A stretch of 44,545 nt of DNA from an uncultured Candidatus Actinomarina sp. (GTDB lineage Bacteria > Actinomycetota > Acidimicrobiia > Actinomarinales > Actinomarinaceae): positions 1 through 44,545 of the forward strand of contig CABXDM010000005.1 of NCBI GenBank assembly GCA_902510965.1. The letters are read 5' to 3'. The notes beneath the pieces were generated by a model. The model made no database searches, was not told the origin of the DNA, and saw nothing but the letters and a program-made list of their open reading frames with translations. Below are positions 18,735 to 28,219 of this stretch, one piece after another. Every line of letters starts with the position of its first letter. Position 1 is the stretch's first letter. The position numbers were made by a program, and so were the translations under genes.

Positions 18735-19550
18735 ATGCTTGAATATTTAAAATATTCCGATAAAAAAATTCATGATAATTTATTTATCAGCGAGCCAATT
18801 ATGGATACAAGCCTAAACAGTTCTAACCAAGTTTTGGTTCGTATTCCAGATTCTAAAAAGCCAATTACAGATGTCATCCTTAGTTTTGATGGACAGAATC
18901 TCTTTGATGAAAAAACAAGTCATTTTGGTAGTATTTTTAACTTAGAGAAACTTATACAAACTACAGAAATTGACCGGGACAAAAATATATTAGTTATTGC
19001 TCTTACTTCCAACAATCAAAGACAAACACAATATAATCCTTATCCACGTCAAACATCAGAAATATCTTCGCTACATCTTAAAATGATTATTTTAGATGTC
19101 ATTCCTTCAGTTCTTAAAAATTTTAAGCTAGACATCACAAAGACTAAAAAACATGTATTGGGAGCATCTATGGGAGCATTAATGGCTATTAAGTTCTCAA
19201 TAATCAATCCTGAGTTCAATAATATAGTATGTTTATCGCCTGCATTTTGGTTTGGATTTCCTGGCATAATATTAGATATTAAAAATTTAGATAAGACTAC
19301 TTTTCTTTACCTCTATACAGGTAAAAAAGAAGGTCATATTTTTAGTGATGACGTCAAAAATATATTCCCAAAAGAATGGAAACTAGATTTTTCTACGAAC
19401 GATAATTTTTATGTTTCAGGAGTTAACTTAATGGAGAAATCTTTAATAAAAAATAATATACAATATGAATACTTAATAGAGGATGAAGGAATGCATAATG
19501 AGTCATATTGGAGAAAAGTATTAGAAAAATATTTTAAAGAATTGTTATAA
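18735..19550 (+). CDS. Alpha/beta hydrolase, esterase-D / enterochelin-esterase-like
   Basis: GASMGALMAIKFSIINPEFNNIVCLSPAFWFG nucleophile elbow; late His in EGMHNESYW. Confidence 0.8.
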   Translation: MLEYLKYSDKKIHDNLFISEPIMDTSLNSSNQVLVRIPDSKKPITDVILSFDGQNLFDEKTSHFGSIFNLEKLIQTTEIDRDKNILVIALTSNNQRQTQYNPYPRQTSEISSLHLKMIILDVIPSVLKNFKLDITKTKKHVLGASMGALMAIKFSIINPEFNNIVCLSPAFWFGFPGIILDIKNLDKTTFLYLYTGKKEGHIFSDDVKNIFPKEWKLDFSTNDNFYVSGVNLMEKSLIKNNIQYEYLIEDEGMHNESYWRKVLEKYFKELL

Positions 19551-19673
19551 ATCGTAAAAAGTCAATAAAAACAACTGACTTAGCAAATAAAAACAGAAAA
19601 TAAAAATTATATTTAAATAATCTCTGCTACTAAAGTAATCTAGTCGAAAGACACAGACTAATAAGGAGAATAT

Positions 19674-19871
19674 ATGCCGAAGGGCAAAGTAAAATGGTTC
19701 AACCAAACCAAGGGCTATGGTTTCATAGCACCTGAAGATGGTGATAAAGATGTGTTTGTTCACATCACCGCAGTACGCAATGCTGGAATGAATAATCTTG
19801 AAGAAGATCAAGAGGTTGAATTTGAGATTGTAGAAAAAAACGGCAAAGCTTCAGCTGAAAATCTGAAGTAG
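19674..19871 (+). CDS. Cold-shock protein
   Basis: [36 protein letters not shown] upstream. Confidence 0.97.
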   Translation: MPKGKVKWFNQTKGYGFIAPEDGDKDVFVHITAVRNAGMNNLEEDQEVEFEIVEKNGKASAENLK

Positions 19872-19898
19872 AGTTCCAGTTAAACTGGTTTTTAAAAA

Positions 19899-19920
19899 GG
19901 AGCGCTAGTCGCTCCTTTTT
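19899..19920 (+). terminator. Intrinsic terminator after the csp gene
   Basis: GGAGCG-ctagt-CGCTCC-TTTTT; a preceding hairpin CCAGT-taa-ACTGG-TTTTT at about 19876-19893. Confidence 0.9.
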
Positions 19921-19975
19921 CTTTATAAATAGTATTGGCAAAAGAACCTATAGATACATTATCCTTAATGAAGTT

Positions 19976-21397
19976 ATGAATTTATCAAAAAAAGCTAGAG
20001 AGAGAATTGCAAAGACTATTAAAAATGGCGCAGTTTTACTCCATGGAAATAAAACTATTTACAGAAACAATGATGCAAATTATCCATTCCGTCAGTTTTC
20101 CGATTTTCATTATTTGACAGAGTGGCCAGAACCTGATGCTCACGCAGTAATACTAGTAAATGATTCAGTGGCAGAACTCCACATGTTTGTTTTAGATAAA
20201 AATGAAGAAATGGAAACATGGGACGGAAAAAGGATTGGGCAACAAGGCGCTGTAGATCTTTATGGAGCAAAGAATGCTTATTCAAATACACAATATAAAA
20301 GTGAATTAATAAACCTTCTAAAAGGTCATACAGACATTTATTGTGATTATTCATCAAGTTCTTTTCAAGAAATAGACCAACAGGTTCTAAATCTTGCAGT
20401 TCCTTACGACCAAAGGGGAGGAAACTTTAGTAAAGCTAACCTACATTCACTTCAACCAATACTTTCTGAATCAAGATTAATTAAGCAGGAGGGCGAGTTA
20501 GAACTTTTACAAAAAGCATGTGATATAAGTATTGAAGGCCATCTTGCTGCAATGCAGTTTACAAAACCTGGAGCTTATGAATATCAAGTTGCTGCTGAAA
20601 TGGAAAAGACTTTTTACCACCTTGGAGCAGAGAGACTTGGATATAACTCAATAGTTGCAGGAGGTGACAATTCCTGTATTCTTCACTATGCCACAAACAG
20701 AGAAGAACTTGAAGATGGAAAACTCTTATTAATAGACGCTGCTGCAGAGTATGGGATGTACTCATCGGATATTACAAGAACCTTTCCCATAAACGGAAAA
20801 TATACTCCTGAACAAAAAGCAGTTTATTCAGAAGTGTTGAAAGCTCAAAATTTAGGAATTGAAATGGTGACAACTCAAAACACTATGCAAGATGTTCATA
20901 AGGAAACTATCGCTTCCATTGCAGAATCATTAGTCAATTTAGAACTGGTTCCGAATAATACTGAAGATACAATTTCAATGATGCACTACTTTCAATTTTT
21001 CATGCACGGTACAGGTCACTGGTTAGGTTTAGATGTTCATGATGCTGGGAGTAATGAGTTGAACAATGAACCAAGAAAGTTTGCCCCAGGTATGGTTACA
21101 ACAATTGAACCCGGTATTTACATTAGGCCATCAAAACCAGTCATCAAGTTTCCTTTATTAGAACGAGATCCTGAAAAGATAAAAGTAAGAAGAAAAGAAA
21201 TGGGTATGGAGGCTGCTACAAGGTTGGAGCAAAAAGAAATGCGAGAAGCAAAAACTGTTGAACATAAAATTCCAGAAAGCTTACTAGGTATTGGAGTAAG
21301 AATAGAAGATAATATTCTTTGTACTGAAAATAAATCAGTTAACTTAACCGAAGCATTGCCTCGAAGCATAGATGAAATAGAAAATATTTGTAGCTAA
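19976..21397 (+). CDS. pepP: M24 family Xaa-Pro aminopeptidase
   Basis: LIDAAAEYGMYSSDITRTFPING, HGTGHWLGLDVHDAG, TIEPGIYI, GIGVRIEDNILCT metal ligands. Confidence 0.93.
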   Translation: MNLSKKARERIAKTIKNGAVLLHGNKTIYRNNDANYPFRQFSDFHYLTEWPEPDAHAVILVNDSVAELHMFVLDKNEEMETWDGKRIGQQGAVDLYGAKNAYSNTQYKSELINLLKGHTDIYCDYSSSSFQEIDQQVLNLAVPYDQRGGNFSKANLHSLQPILSESRLIKQEGELELLQKACDISIEGHLAAMQFTKPGAYEYQVAAEMEKTFYHLGAERLGYNSIVAGGDNSCILHYATNREELEDGKLLLIDAAAEYGMYSSDITRTFPINGKYTPEQKAVYSEVLKAQNLGIEMVTTQNTMQDVHKETIASIAESLVNLELVPNNTEDTISMMHYFQFFMHGTGHWLGLDVHDAGSNELNNEPRKFAPGMVTTIEPGIYIRPSKPVIKFPLLERDPEKIKVRRKEMGMEAATRLEQKEMREAKTVEHKIPESLLGIGVRIEDNILCTENKSVNLTEALPRSIDEIENICS

Positions 21398-21399
21398 TT

Positions 21400-22164
21400 A
21401 TGGTCTCACCAAAGTTTGTTTATGGTATTTATGAATCACGTCTTCAAAAAGAACTTTTAACGAAACAATTACCTCAGCATATCGGACTTATTCACGATGG
21501 ACACAGAAGATATGCGCGTAGAGAAAAGTTATTAAGCTATGAAGTCTCATACAGAATTGGGATGGTTCGATTCAAAGAATGTGTTTCATGGTGTGACGAG
21601 TTAGGAATTAAACATATAACAAGCTGGTTGCTGTCAAAAGAAAACCTTTCTCGACCACAAGAAGAACTAGAGCCATATTACAAAGTTGTAAACCAACTTT
21701 TTGAAGAGTTAATCATCGACGATATTGTAGACAATTTTAAAATACAGTTTATTGGTAGTTTTGATCAACTACCCGACTACCTTCAACAAACCATTCAAAA
21801 ACTTCAGGAAGTTAGAGGCGGTGGCGAAAAAACTCTAACAATTGCTCTTGGCTATGGGGGCAGGCAAGAAATAGTAGACGCAATTAAAAGTTTGCTTAAA
21901 AACAATAAAGATGGAGATATTGATGAGCTAATTGAAAACATGACAGATGAAGATCTTAGAGAGCACCTGTACTCACCAGGAGTTCCAGATATAGACTTGG
22001 TTATTAGAACTAGTGGAGAAGCAAGACTTTCAGGTTTTTTGTTATGGCAAAGTGCCTATTCAGAATTTATATTTCAAGATGTTTTTTGGCCAGAGTTCAG
22101 AAAAATTGACTTTTTACGTTGTTTGAGAGAATACGTACAACGCGAAAGAAGATTTGGTAAATAG
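21400..22164 (+). CDS. uppS: Isoprenyl (undecaprenyl) diphosphate synthase, cis-prenyltransferase
   Basis: HIGLIHDGHRRYAR, LTIALGYGGRQEIVDA, PDIDLVIRTSGEARLSGFLLWQSAYSEFIF. Confidence 0.9.
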   Translation: MVSPKFVYGIYESRLQKELLTKQLPQHIGLIHDGHRRYARREKLLSYEVSYRIGMVRFKECVSWCDELGIKHITSWLLSKENLSRPQEELEPYYKVVNQLFEELIIDDIVDNFKIQFIGSFDQLPDYLQQTIQKLQEVRGGGEKTLTIALGYGGRQEIVDAIKSLLKNNKDGDIDELIENMTDEDLREHLYSPGVPDIDLVIRTSGEARLSGFLLWQSAYSEFIFQDVFWPEFRKIDFLRCLREYVQRERRFGK

Positions 22165-22210
22165 CTCACCCCCTTTCCTTACAATCCAAACAAAGGTAAA
22201 ATAAAACTCT

Positions 22211-23482
22211 ATGAATCTAGTTGAAATAATCAATGAGCTGAACTTCAATGTGCTTTTCCCGTTGTTCATAGGGTTCAAGTTTCTCCTTGAAACCTATTTA
22301 AAACAGAGAAACATCCAATCTATGGAAGACAATAAAGAAGCTATTCCTGAGCGTTTTGTAGGTGTTGTGACAGAAGAGGAATACAAAAAATCAATTAATT
22401 ACAATACAGAGAGAATTCGATTTTCAATGCTTACAGCGCTTATTTCGGTTGGAGTTTTATTACTATTCACTACCGGCGGGTTGCTTAATTCTCTAACAAA
22501 AGTCGTCCAAGGAGTTACTCAATCAAATGTTGTAGGGATTATTTTACTTGGGTTATTTATTGTTTTAATTGATGAGATAATAGGAATTCCATTAGCTATA
22601 TACTCCACCTTCTATCTTGAGGAAAAGTATGGCTTTAATAAAACAACAACCAAAACATTTATTCAAGACTTAATTAAAAACCTTTTAATCTCTATTATTT
22701 TTTCTTCAACCCTATATGCTGTTGTAATTTCAATAATTGAACGACTTGGAGATAACTGGTGGATATATGCTTTTGTAGCAGTTTTTTTATTTCAAGCCAT
22801 AATATTTTATTTATATCCTGTTTTAATTCTTCCACTTTTCAATAAACTAGAGCCAATTACTGATGAAAAATTTAAAGAACCTATTGAGAAACTTCTCAAC
22901 AAAATTAACTTTAAAGCAAAAGGACTTTTTGTAATGGATGGCAGTTTAAGAAGCTCGCATGGAAATGCATTTTTTACAGGATTTGGAAATAACAAGAGAA
23001 TAGTTTTTTATGACACATTATTAGAAACAATTACTCCAAAAGAAATGGAGTCAATTCTTGGACATGAATTAGGCCACTATAAATTAGGGCACATTAGAAG
23101 AACGCTTATAAGTTCAATTTTCTTTGGTTTTCTTGGTTTTTATATTCTAGGCCAGGTTTTTATGGCTGATCAATTCTTTTATGGTCATGGTTTAGAGGAA
23201 ATAACTCTATATTCTAAATTCTTACTGTTCTATCTTGTTATCGGCTCATATACTTTTTTTACTAAACCTTTTACCTCCTATATTTCCAGACAAAGAGAAT
23301 TTGCTGCTGATGATTTTTCAATTGAGTACACAGAAGTTGAAAGTATGATTTCGGGACTTCTTAAGTTGAGTAAGGATAACTCTTCAAACCTAACACCGGA
23401 TAATTTATATAGCTCTTACTATTATTCTCACCCACCAATTGCAGAGCGTGTAAAAAGTTTAGAGGGTAAGAAAAAGAATTAA
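22211..23482 (+). CDS. M48 family (Ste24/CAAX prenyl endopeptidase-like) metalloprotease
   Basis: ILGHELGHYKLGH HExxH motif, polytopic, PFTSYISRQREFAADDFS. Confidence 0.92.
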   Translation: MNLVEIINELNFNVLFPLFIGFKFLLETYLKQRNIQSMEDNKEAIPERFVGVVTEEEYKKSINYNTERIRFSMLTALISVGVLLLFTTGGLLNSLTKVVQGVTQSNVVGIILLGLFIVLIDEIIGIPLAIYSTFYLEEKYGFNKTTTKTFIQDLIKNLLISIIFSSTLYAVVISIIERLGDNWWIYAFVAVFLFQAIIFYLYPVLILPLFNKLEPITDEKFKEPIEKLLNKINFKAKGLFVMDGSLRSSHGNAFFTGFGNNKRIVFYDTLLETITPKEMESILGHELGHYKLGHIRRTLISSIFFGFLGFYILGQVFMADQFFYGHGLEEITLYSKFLLFYLVIGSYTFFTKPFTSYISRQREFAADDFSIEYTEVESMISGLLKLSKDNSSNLTPDNLYSSYYYSHPPIAERVKSLEGKKKN

Positions 23483-24723
23483 GGAACGCTAAGTACGAAT
23501 AACGCTTGTAGGGTCAGACCGACTGTGATTAATAAGAAAATATACTGTGTTTTATCACTTTGATGATGTCCAAAAAGTTTTATAGCTAAATCATGCGCTA
23601 GAATTACACTCAACATATGTCCAGCTAAAGTTACGAAAACTTGTATACCCCACAAACCAACCGGAGTTAAGAAATAATTGATTGTAATCTCATCAACCCC
23701 AAACAGATTCCAACCAACACCATAAGGGTCATTCAACCTGTAAAGAATTGTCTGGGATTCATACAACAATAAACTTAAATAGTGGGTTACGTGATAAGCA
23801 AAAGCTATTGGAAGCATTGTATGTCCAAATAAAAGTGATACTTTATTTAGATCTTGTTGCTCTCCACTCACCCTCAATGCAAACCAACATGCAAACCTGT
23901 ATGAGCTTATGATGATTATGTTGATTGCAAAAAATGCAAATGTTGAAAAACCTATATCTAATGTTGAAGAACCAAATAAGTTGTACCAAAAAGTGGTACC
24001 TCTCAATCCATCATAAGTAACCGTTCCAATCATTAACAGTATGAAATACTCCATTCCTTTAAAGTTTGAGAGATTGGCTATATTTTCAAGCATATTTTTA
24101 TAAACTGGACGCGAAACAGTAACTCGTAGTTTTGCGTATAAGTGATGAAGTAGATGAAGAGGATCAACTTCAATCGAGGTCTTACCAAGTAAAACTCTTG
24201 ATCCTGTTGTTATAAGCAATAGAAGGATAAAGACTGTACCAATGTGAGCAGGATTACCTGGCTTTCTCCAGACCAATTCAAACCATGTTAGTCCCAAAAA
24301 CAAACCAGAAGCTACCCATACAGTAGATGGTTTTTCTTCAGCTGAGGGAAATAGGGATAAAGGATTAAATTTCGCGTATATATCACCAAAAACAAGTCCG
24401 AGTACGGGAACTCCTATCCATAAAAATACCCAGATAATAAGTGGAGTAATAGATGTCTTAGCTTCCTCATTTCCAATAAAACCTGGAAGGATTAGGAGTG
24501 ACAAAATAAGTCCACCGAACACTTTTCCCAAAATAGGGAGTTTTTGTTCAACAATCACTTCTTTTTGAATTAGAACAGATTGTTTCCAAGAAATTTTTAA
24601 GAAAACAAATGTTAAAACAATAACCAAAGCTGAAACATTCAAAACAGTTTCAAATGGAATTGGTAAATCTCCAACACTTCCTATTCCATGTTGAAAATTA
24701 TCTAAAGTTAGTAATAATTTCAT
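23479..24723 (-). CDS. Uncharacterised polytopic membrane protein
   Basis: 414 aa, many hydrophobic segments with His in or near them (GHTMLPIAFAYHVTHYLSLLL; TLAGHMLSVILAHDLAIKLFGHH). Confidence 0.75.
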   Translation of the reverse strand: MKLLLTLDNFQHGIGSVGDLPIPFETVLNVSALVIVLTFVFLKISWKQSVLIQKEVIVEQKLPILGKVFGGLILSLLILPGFIGNEEAKTSITPLIIWVFLWIGVPVLGLVFGDIYAKFNPLSLFPSAEEKPSTVWVASGLFLGLTWFELVWRKPGNPAHIGTVFILLLLITTGSRVLLGKTSIEVDPLHLLHHLYAKLRVTVSRPVYKNMLENIANLSNFKGMEYFILLMIGTVTYDGLRGTTFWYNLFGSSTLDIGFSTFAFFAINIIIISSYRFACWFALRVSGEQQDLNKVSLLFGHTMLPIAFAYHVTHYLSLLLYESQTILYRLNDPYGVGWNLFGVDEITINYFLTPVGLWGIQVFVTLAGHMLSVILAHDLAIKLFGHHQSDKTQYIFLLITVGLTLQALFVLSVP

Positions 24724-24780
24724 TATTCTTTACTACATATTACATGTCGACTAAAATATCATCTACAGGAGTTATTTAAA

Positions 24781-24960
24781 ATGTGTATAGGATGTAATGT
24801 AGTTGAACAAACGAGCGTAGAGGTAATGCAAATTGCTGCTCAAACTGACTCTGGAACTTCAATCATTGTACCCGTAATGAATAACTTATTCGAAATGCAT
24901 ACTTTTCAAGTAATTGAATCTTTTCTAATACAAGCTTCATTAATTGGGTTTTTACTATAA
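24781..24960 (+). CDS. Small CxxC protein, unknown
   Basis: Own translation MCIGCNVVEQTSVEVMQIAAQTDSGTSIIVPVMNNLFEMHTFQVIESFLIQASLIGFLL*; SD-like CAGGAG upstream; below the track cutoff. Confidence 0.55.
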   Translation: MCIGCNVVEQTSVEVMQIAAQTDSGTSIIVPVMNNLFEMHTFQVIESFLIQASLIGFLL

Positions 24961-24964
24961 CAAT

Positions 24965-25405
24965 TTAGCTTTTACAATTTTCACACTGATCTGTGCATTT
25001 ACCAAACATTTCAACCCTGTGATCTGAAATCTTAAATTTAAATTTTTCCTCAATCTTTTTTATTTCTAAATCTAAAAAGTTTTCAAATTCATTACTCAGC
25101 TCAACGTCAATAATTTCGCCACAATCACTGCAGAATAGGTGGTGATGATGAGCACGGTCTTCAAGAACAAGTTCAATCACTGTCTGATTTTCTGGTGAAG
25201 TAAATTCATCTAAAATATCAATCTTCTTTAAATCGTTTAATACCCTATAAAGGGTGGACTTCGCAACCTTATTTTTTAATATAGCCTGAAGTTCATCAAG
25301 GGTAATAGGCCCTTTGTTTTCAAGAAGTGCTTCTAATACCAAAATTCTAGGATTAGTAATTGAAACATTATGATCTGATAATATCTGTTCTGAATTTTTC
25401 CCCAT
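24965..25405 (-). CDS. zur: Fur family regulator, probably Zur
   Basis: NPRILVLEALLENKGPITLDELQAIL...STLYRVLNDL, HHHHLFCSDCGEIIDV, CTDQCENC; next to znuA and Zur-like boxes. Confidence 0.88.
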   Translation of the reverse strand: MGKNSEQILSDHNVSITNPRILVLEALLENKGPITLDELQAILKNKVAKSTLYRVLNDLKKIDILDEFTSPENQTVIELVLEDRAHHHHLFCSDCGEIIDVELSNEFENFLDLEIKKIEEKFKFKISDHRVEMFGKCTDQCENCKS

Positions 25406-25435
25406 ATTTCGAGTATAGCAAATGGAGTTATAAAA

Positions 25436-25460
25436 ATAAATGAGAATTATTCTCATTTAT
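25436..25460. promoter_or_regulatory. Zur/Fur-type operator 1
   Basis: ATAAATGAGAATTATTCTCATTTAT, perfect 25-bp palindrome (12+1+12). Confidence 0.88.
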
Positions 25461-25474
25461 GCTTGACAAACTTT

Positions 25475-25497
25475 TAAATGAGACTTATTCTCATTTA
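25475..25497. promoter_or_regulatory. Zur/Fur-type operator 2
   Basis: TAAATGAGACTTATTCTCATTTA, palindrome with one mismatched pair; lies downstream of a TTGACA (25464-25469) over the putative -10 of znuA. Confidence 0.86.
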
Positions 25498-25527
25498 TTG
25501 TAATTATTTAAATATTAAGGAAAATTA

Positions 25528-26574
25528 ATGAGAACTAGACCTATTTATAAAATTGGTGCAATTGTACTGTCTATAGTTTTAATCGCTTGCGGTACTGGTA
25601 GCACAACAGATGAAGCTACATCAGGCAAAATAAACGTTTTAGCTACTACTCCAATGCTCGGTGACTTTGTCAATCAAATAGGTGGTGAAAACATTAATTT
25701 AACTATTTTAATGCCACCGGAAGTAGACCCGCATACATATGATCCATCACCTCAAGATGCTACTAAAATTGCAGATGCCGACATAGTATTTTATGTTGGT
25801 CTTAAATATGAACCTTCAGCACTAGTTAAATTAGTAGAAAACACATCAAATAGTGATTCAGTTTTAGTCGAAGTCGGAGAAAGCGTCAATCCTATAGAAT
25901 TTAGTGAAGAAGGACATGATGACCATGATGACCACAAAGATCATGATGACCATGATGACCACAAAGATCATGATGACCATGATGAAGAAGGTCACGACGA
26001 TCATGATGAAGAAGGTCACGACGATCATGAAGGCCACGACCACGGTGCAGAAGATCCACACTTTTGGTTCGATCCGTTAAGAGTTGCAATGGCAGCTGAA
26101 TTAATGATGAATCAATTAATAGAGCTTGACCCAAGCAATTCTGAAGCATATAAAACTGCAGGAGATGCTTTTATCAGCGAGTTGAATGAATTAGATTCGA
26201 CAGTATCTGCATTAATTGAGACAGTACCTTCTAAAAACAAAAAACTTATAACAACTCACGAGTCTCTTGGCTATTTAGAAGCTAGATATGGTGTAGAAGT
26301 TCTTACTACAATCATTCCAAGCTTGACAACAGCTGATGAAATATCACCTGCAGAATTAGTAGATGTTCTTGATGTCATTGAAGATAACGACATAAAAGTT
26401 ATTTTTGTTGAGTCTGAAGCTCCATCTGTATACGCAGAGACAATAGCAGCAGAAGCTAACATAAAAACAGTTACAGGTTTATGGGTTGAGACTTTAAGAG
26501 AAAATCAATCATATGGTGATTGGTTAATGGAGAATGTTGAGTTAATTGTAGAAAACTTGGTTGACCTTCCTTAG
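25528..26574 (+). CDS. znuA: Zinc ABC transporter substrate-binding lipoprotein with His/Asp-rich loop
   Basis: LIACGTGS lipobox, PPEVDPHTYDPSPQDA, EEGHDDHDDHKDHDDH... loop, DPHFWFDP, ITTHESLGYLEARYG. Confidence 0.95.
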   Translation: MRTRPIYKIGAIVLSIVLIACGTGSTTDEATSGKINVLATTPMLGDFVNQIGGENINLTILMPPEVDPHTYDPSPQDATKIADADIVFYVGLKYEPSALVKLVENTSNSDSVLVEVGESVNPIEFSEEGHDDHDDHKDHDDHDDHKDHDDHDEEGHDDHDEEGHDDHEGHDHGAEDPHFWFDPLRVAMAAELMMNQLIELDPSNSEAYKTAGDAFISELNELDSTVSALIETVPSKNKKLITTHESLGYLEARYGVEVLTTIIPSLTTADEISPAELVDVLDVIEDNDIKVIFVESEAPSVYAETIAAEANIKTVTGLWVETLRENQSYGDWLMENVELIVENLVDLP

Positions 26575-26587
26575 GATGGTCACAGGG

Positions 26588-27374
26588 ATGAAAGTTAAAA
26601 AACATTACAAATAAAAGTCTTATAATTTCTGATGGATGTTGTGTTCAATATGGCGATGCACTAGCTCTCGATGATGTTACTTTTTCTATAACAGAAGGAA
26701 AGTTAGTAGCTGTAGTTGGACCTAACGGTGGTGGAAAATCTACACTGTTTAATGCTATGACTGGCATAACTCCCTTGTCACACGGATCTCTGACAATAAA
26801 GGGATTACAGCCAAGTGAGGCAAGAAGCTCTATTGGATATGTACCACAAAATAATCAAATAAACTGGAACTTTCCACTTTCAGTTAAACAAGTTGTCGAG
26901 ATGGGCTTGATAAGAAAAAATACCTTCAGTCCATTCTCTACTAAAAAAAATAACAAAATTGTGGAAGAGTCTTTGAGTAAAGTAGGTCTTCTTGAAAGAA
27001 TTGATGAAAATATAAACAACTTGTCGGGAGGACAAATACAAAGAGTTCTTTTAGCAAGAACATTAACTCAAGGTGCAGATATTTTATTACTTGATGAAGC
27101 ATTTAGCGCTGTTGACATTGGTGCTGAAGAAGATGTTATGAATATAATAAATGACATAAAACAAGATGGTAAAACTATCTTGATTGCCACGCATGACATC
27201 AACAACATTAAAGAAAAGTATGATGAGGTGTTATGTTTGAACAGACATTGTTGCGCATTTGGTGATCCTTCAGAGGTTCTTACTGAGGGTGTTATAGAGG
27301 AAATGTACGGATCACATAACCAGATACTTAAAGAGCATAGACCTGGAAGCCATGGTAACCAAAATGGGAATTGA
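26588..27374 (+). CDS. znuC: Zinc ABC transporter ATP-binding protein; 5' end appears frameshifted
   Basis: VVGPNGGGKSTLFNAMTG Walker A, NNLSGGQIQRVLLARTL signature, ILLLDEAFSAVD Walker B. The ORF-track ATG (26757) is inside Walker A; homology continues upstream to about 26595 in that frame but without ATG/GTG/TTG. 26588 is the likely original start in another frame. Confidence 0.85.
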
Positions 27375-28200
27375 GTTTTTAATAGAGCCTTTAAAATATG
27401 ATTTTATGGTACGTGCCTTAATAACGGCATTTTTATCTGGCATTATGCTTTCAGTACTAGGGTCTTTTACTATTAATAAAAATATGGGATTTATGGCTGA
27501 TGCTATGGCTCATGCAACCCTTCCAATTATCGCTGTAGGTGTGTTCTTTGGTTTCAGCATTTCCTCACTTGGAGCTCCAGCTGCAATAATAATTGCTTTA
27601 CTTCTTGGATTTATAATCAAAAATACCAATATTGGGGAAGATACCTCGATCGGAATAGTATTTTCCTCTTTTTTTGCTTTAGGCTTTGTTTTGATTTCAG
27701 TACTTGATGTATCAATTAACTTAGAGGACTTATTATTTGGTCAAATACTTGCAGTAAGCACACTCGATGTTTTTATAATTTTTGGACTATCTATTGTTGT
27801 CCTCAGTACTCTATTTTTCTTTTTTAAGCAGATTTTGTTTTATTCATTCGATCCTATAGGCGCTCAAGTGAGAGATTTAAATGTTACTTTTTTAAATTAT
27901 CTATTCTTAATTATATTATCTTTATCGATAGTAGGGTCTCTTCAAACTGTTGGCATCGTATTAGTTTTAAGTATGTTGTTAATTCCTGCTGCGGCAGCAA
28001 AGCTTGTCAGTCAAACATTTGTCAAATCAATAAAAATTAGTGCATTTTTTGGAGGAGTTTCTTCAGTAGCGGGATTGTATTTATCCTACTATTTCAACCT
28101 TCCCTCAGGTCCGACAATGTCTTTGGTTGCTTCCGGAATATTTGGGATATCTTTCATCTCAAAAAAGTTACAACTTAACAGAAAATTGATAAATTCTTAA
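27352..28200 (+). CDS. znuB: Zinc ABC transporter permease
   Basis: 282 aa polytopic; GFMADAMAHATLPIIAVGV, LQTVGIVLVLSMLLIPAAAAKLVS. Confidence 0.93.
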   Translation: MVTKMGIEFLIEPLKYDFMVRALITAFLSGIMLSVLGSFTINKNMGFMADAMAHATLPIIAVGVFFGFSISSLGAPAAIIIALLLGFIIKNTNIGEDTSIGIVFSSFFALGFVLISVLDVSINLEDLLFGQILAVSTLDVFIIFGLSIVVLSTLFFFFKQILFYSFDPIGAQVRDLNVTFLNYLFLIILSLSIVGSLQTVGIVLVLSMLLIPAAAAKLVSQTFVKSIKISAFFGGVSSVAGLYLSYYFNLPSGPTMSLVASGIFGISFISKKLQLNRKLINS

Positions 28201-28219
28201 ATTGATTAATATTTGAATT

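Noticed and set aside
25864-26149. Minus-strand ORFs opposite the znuA His loop
   Set aside because: Mirror of the GAY/CAY codon repeat; simple-sequence shadow.
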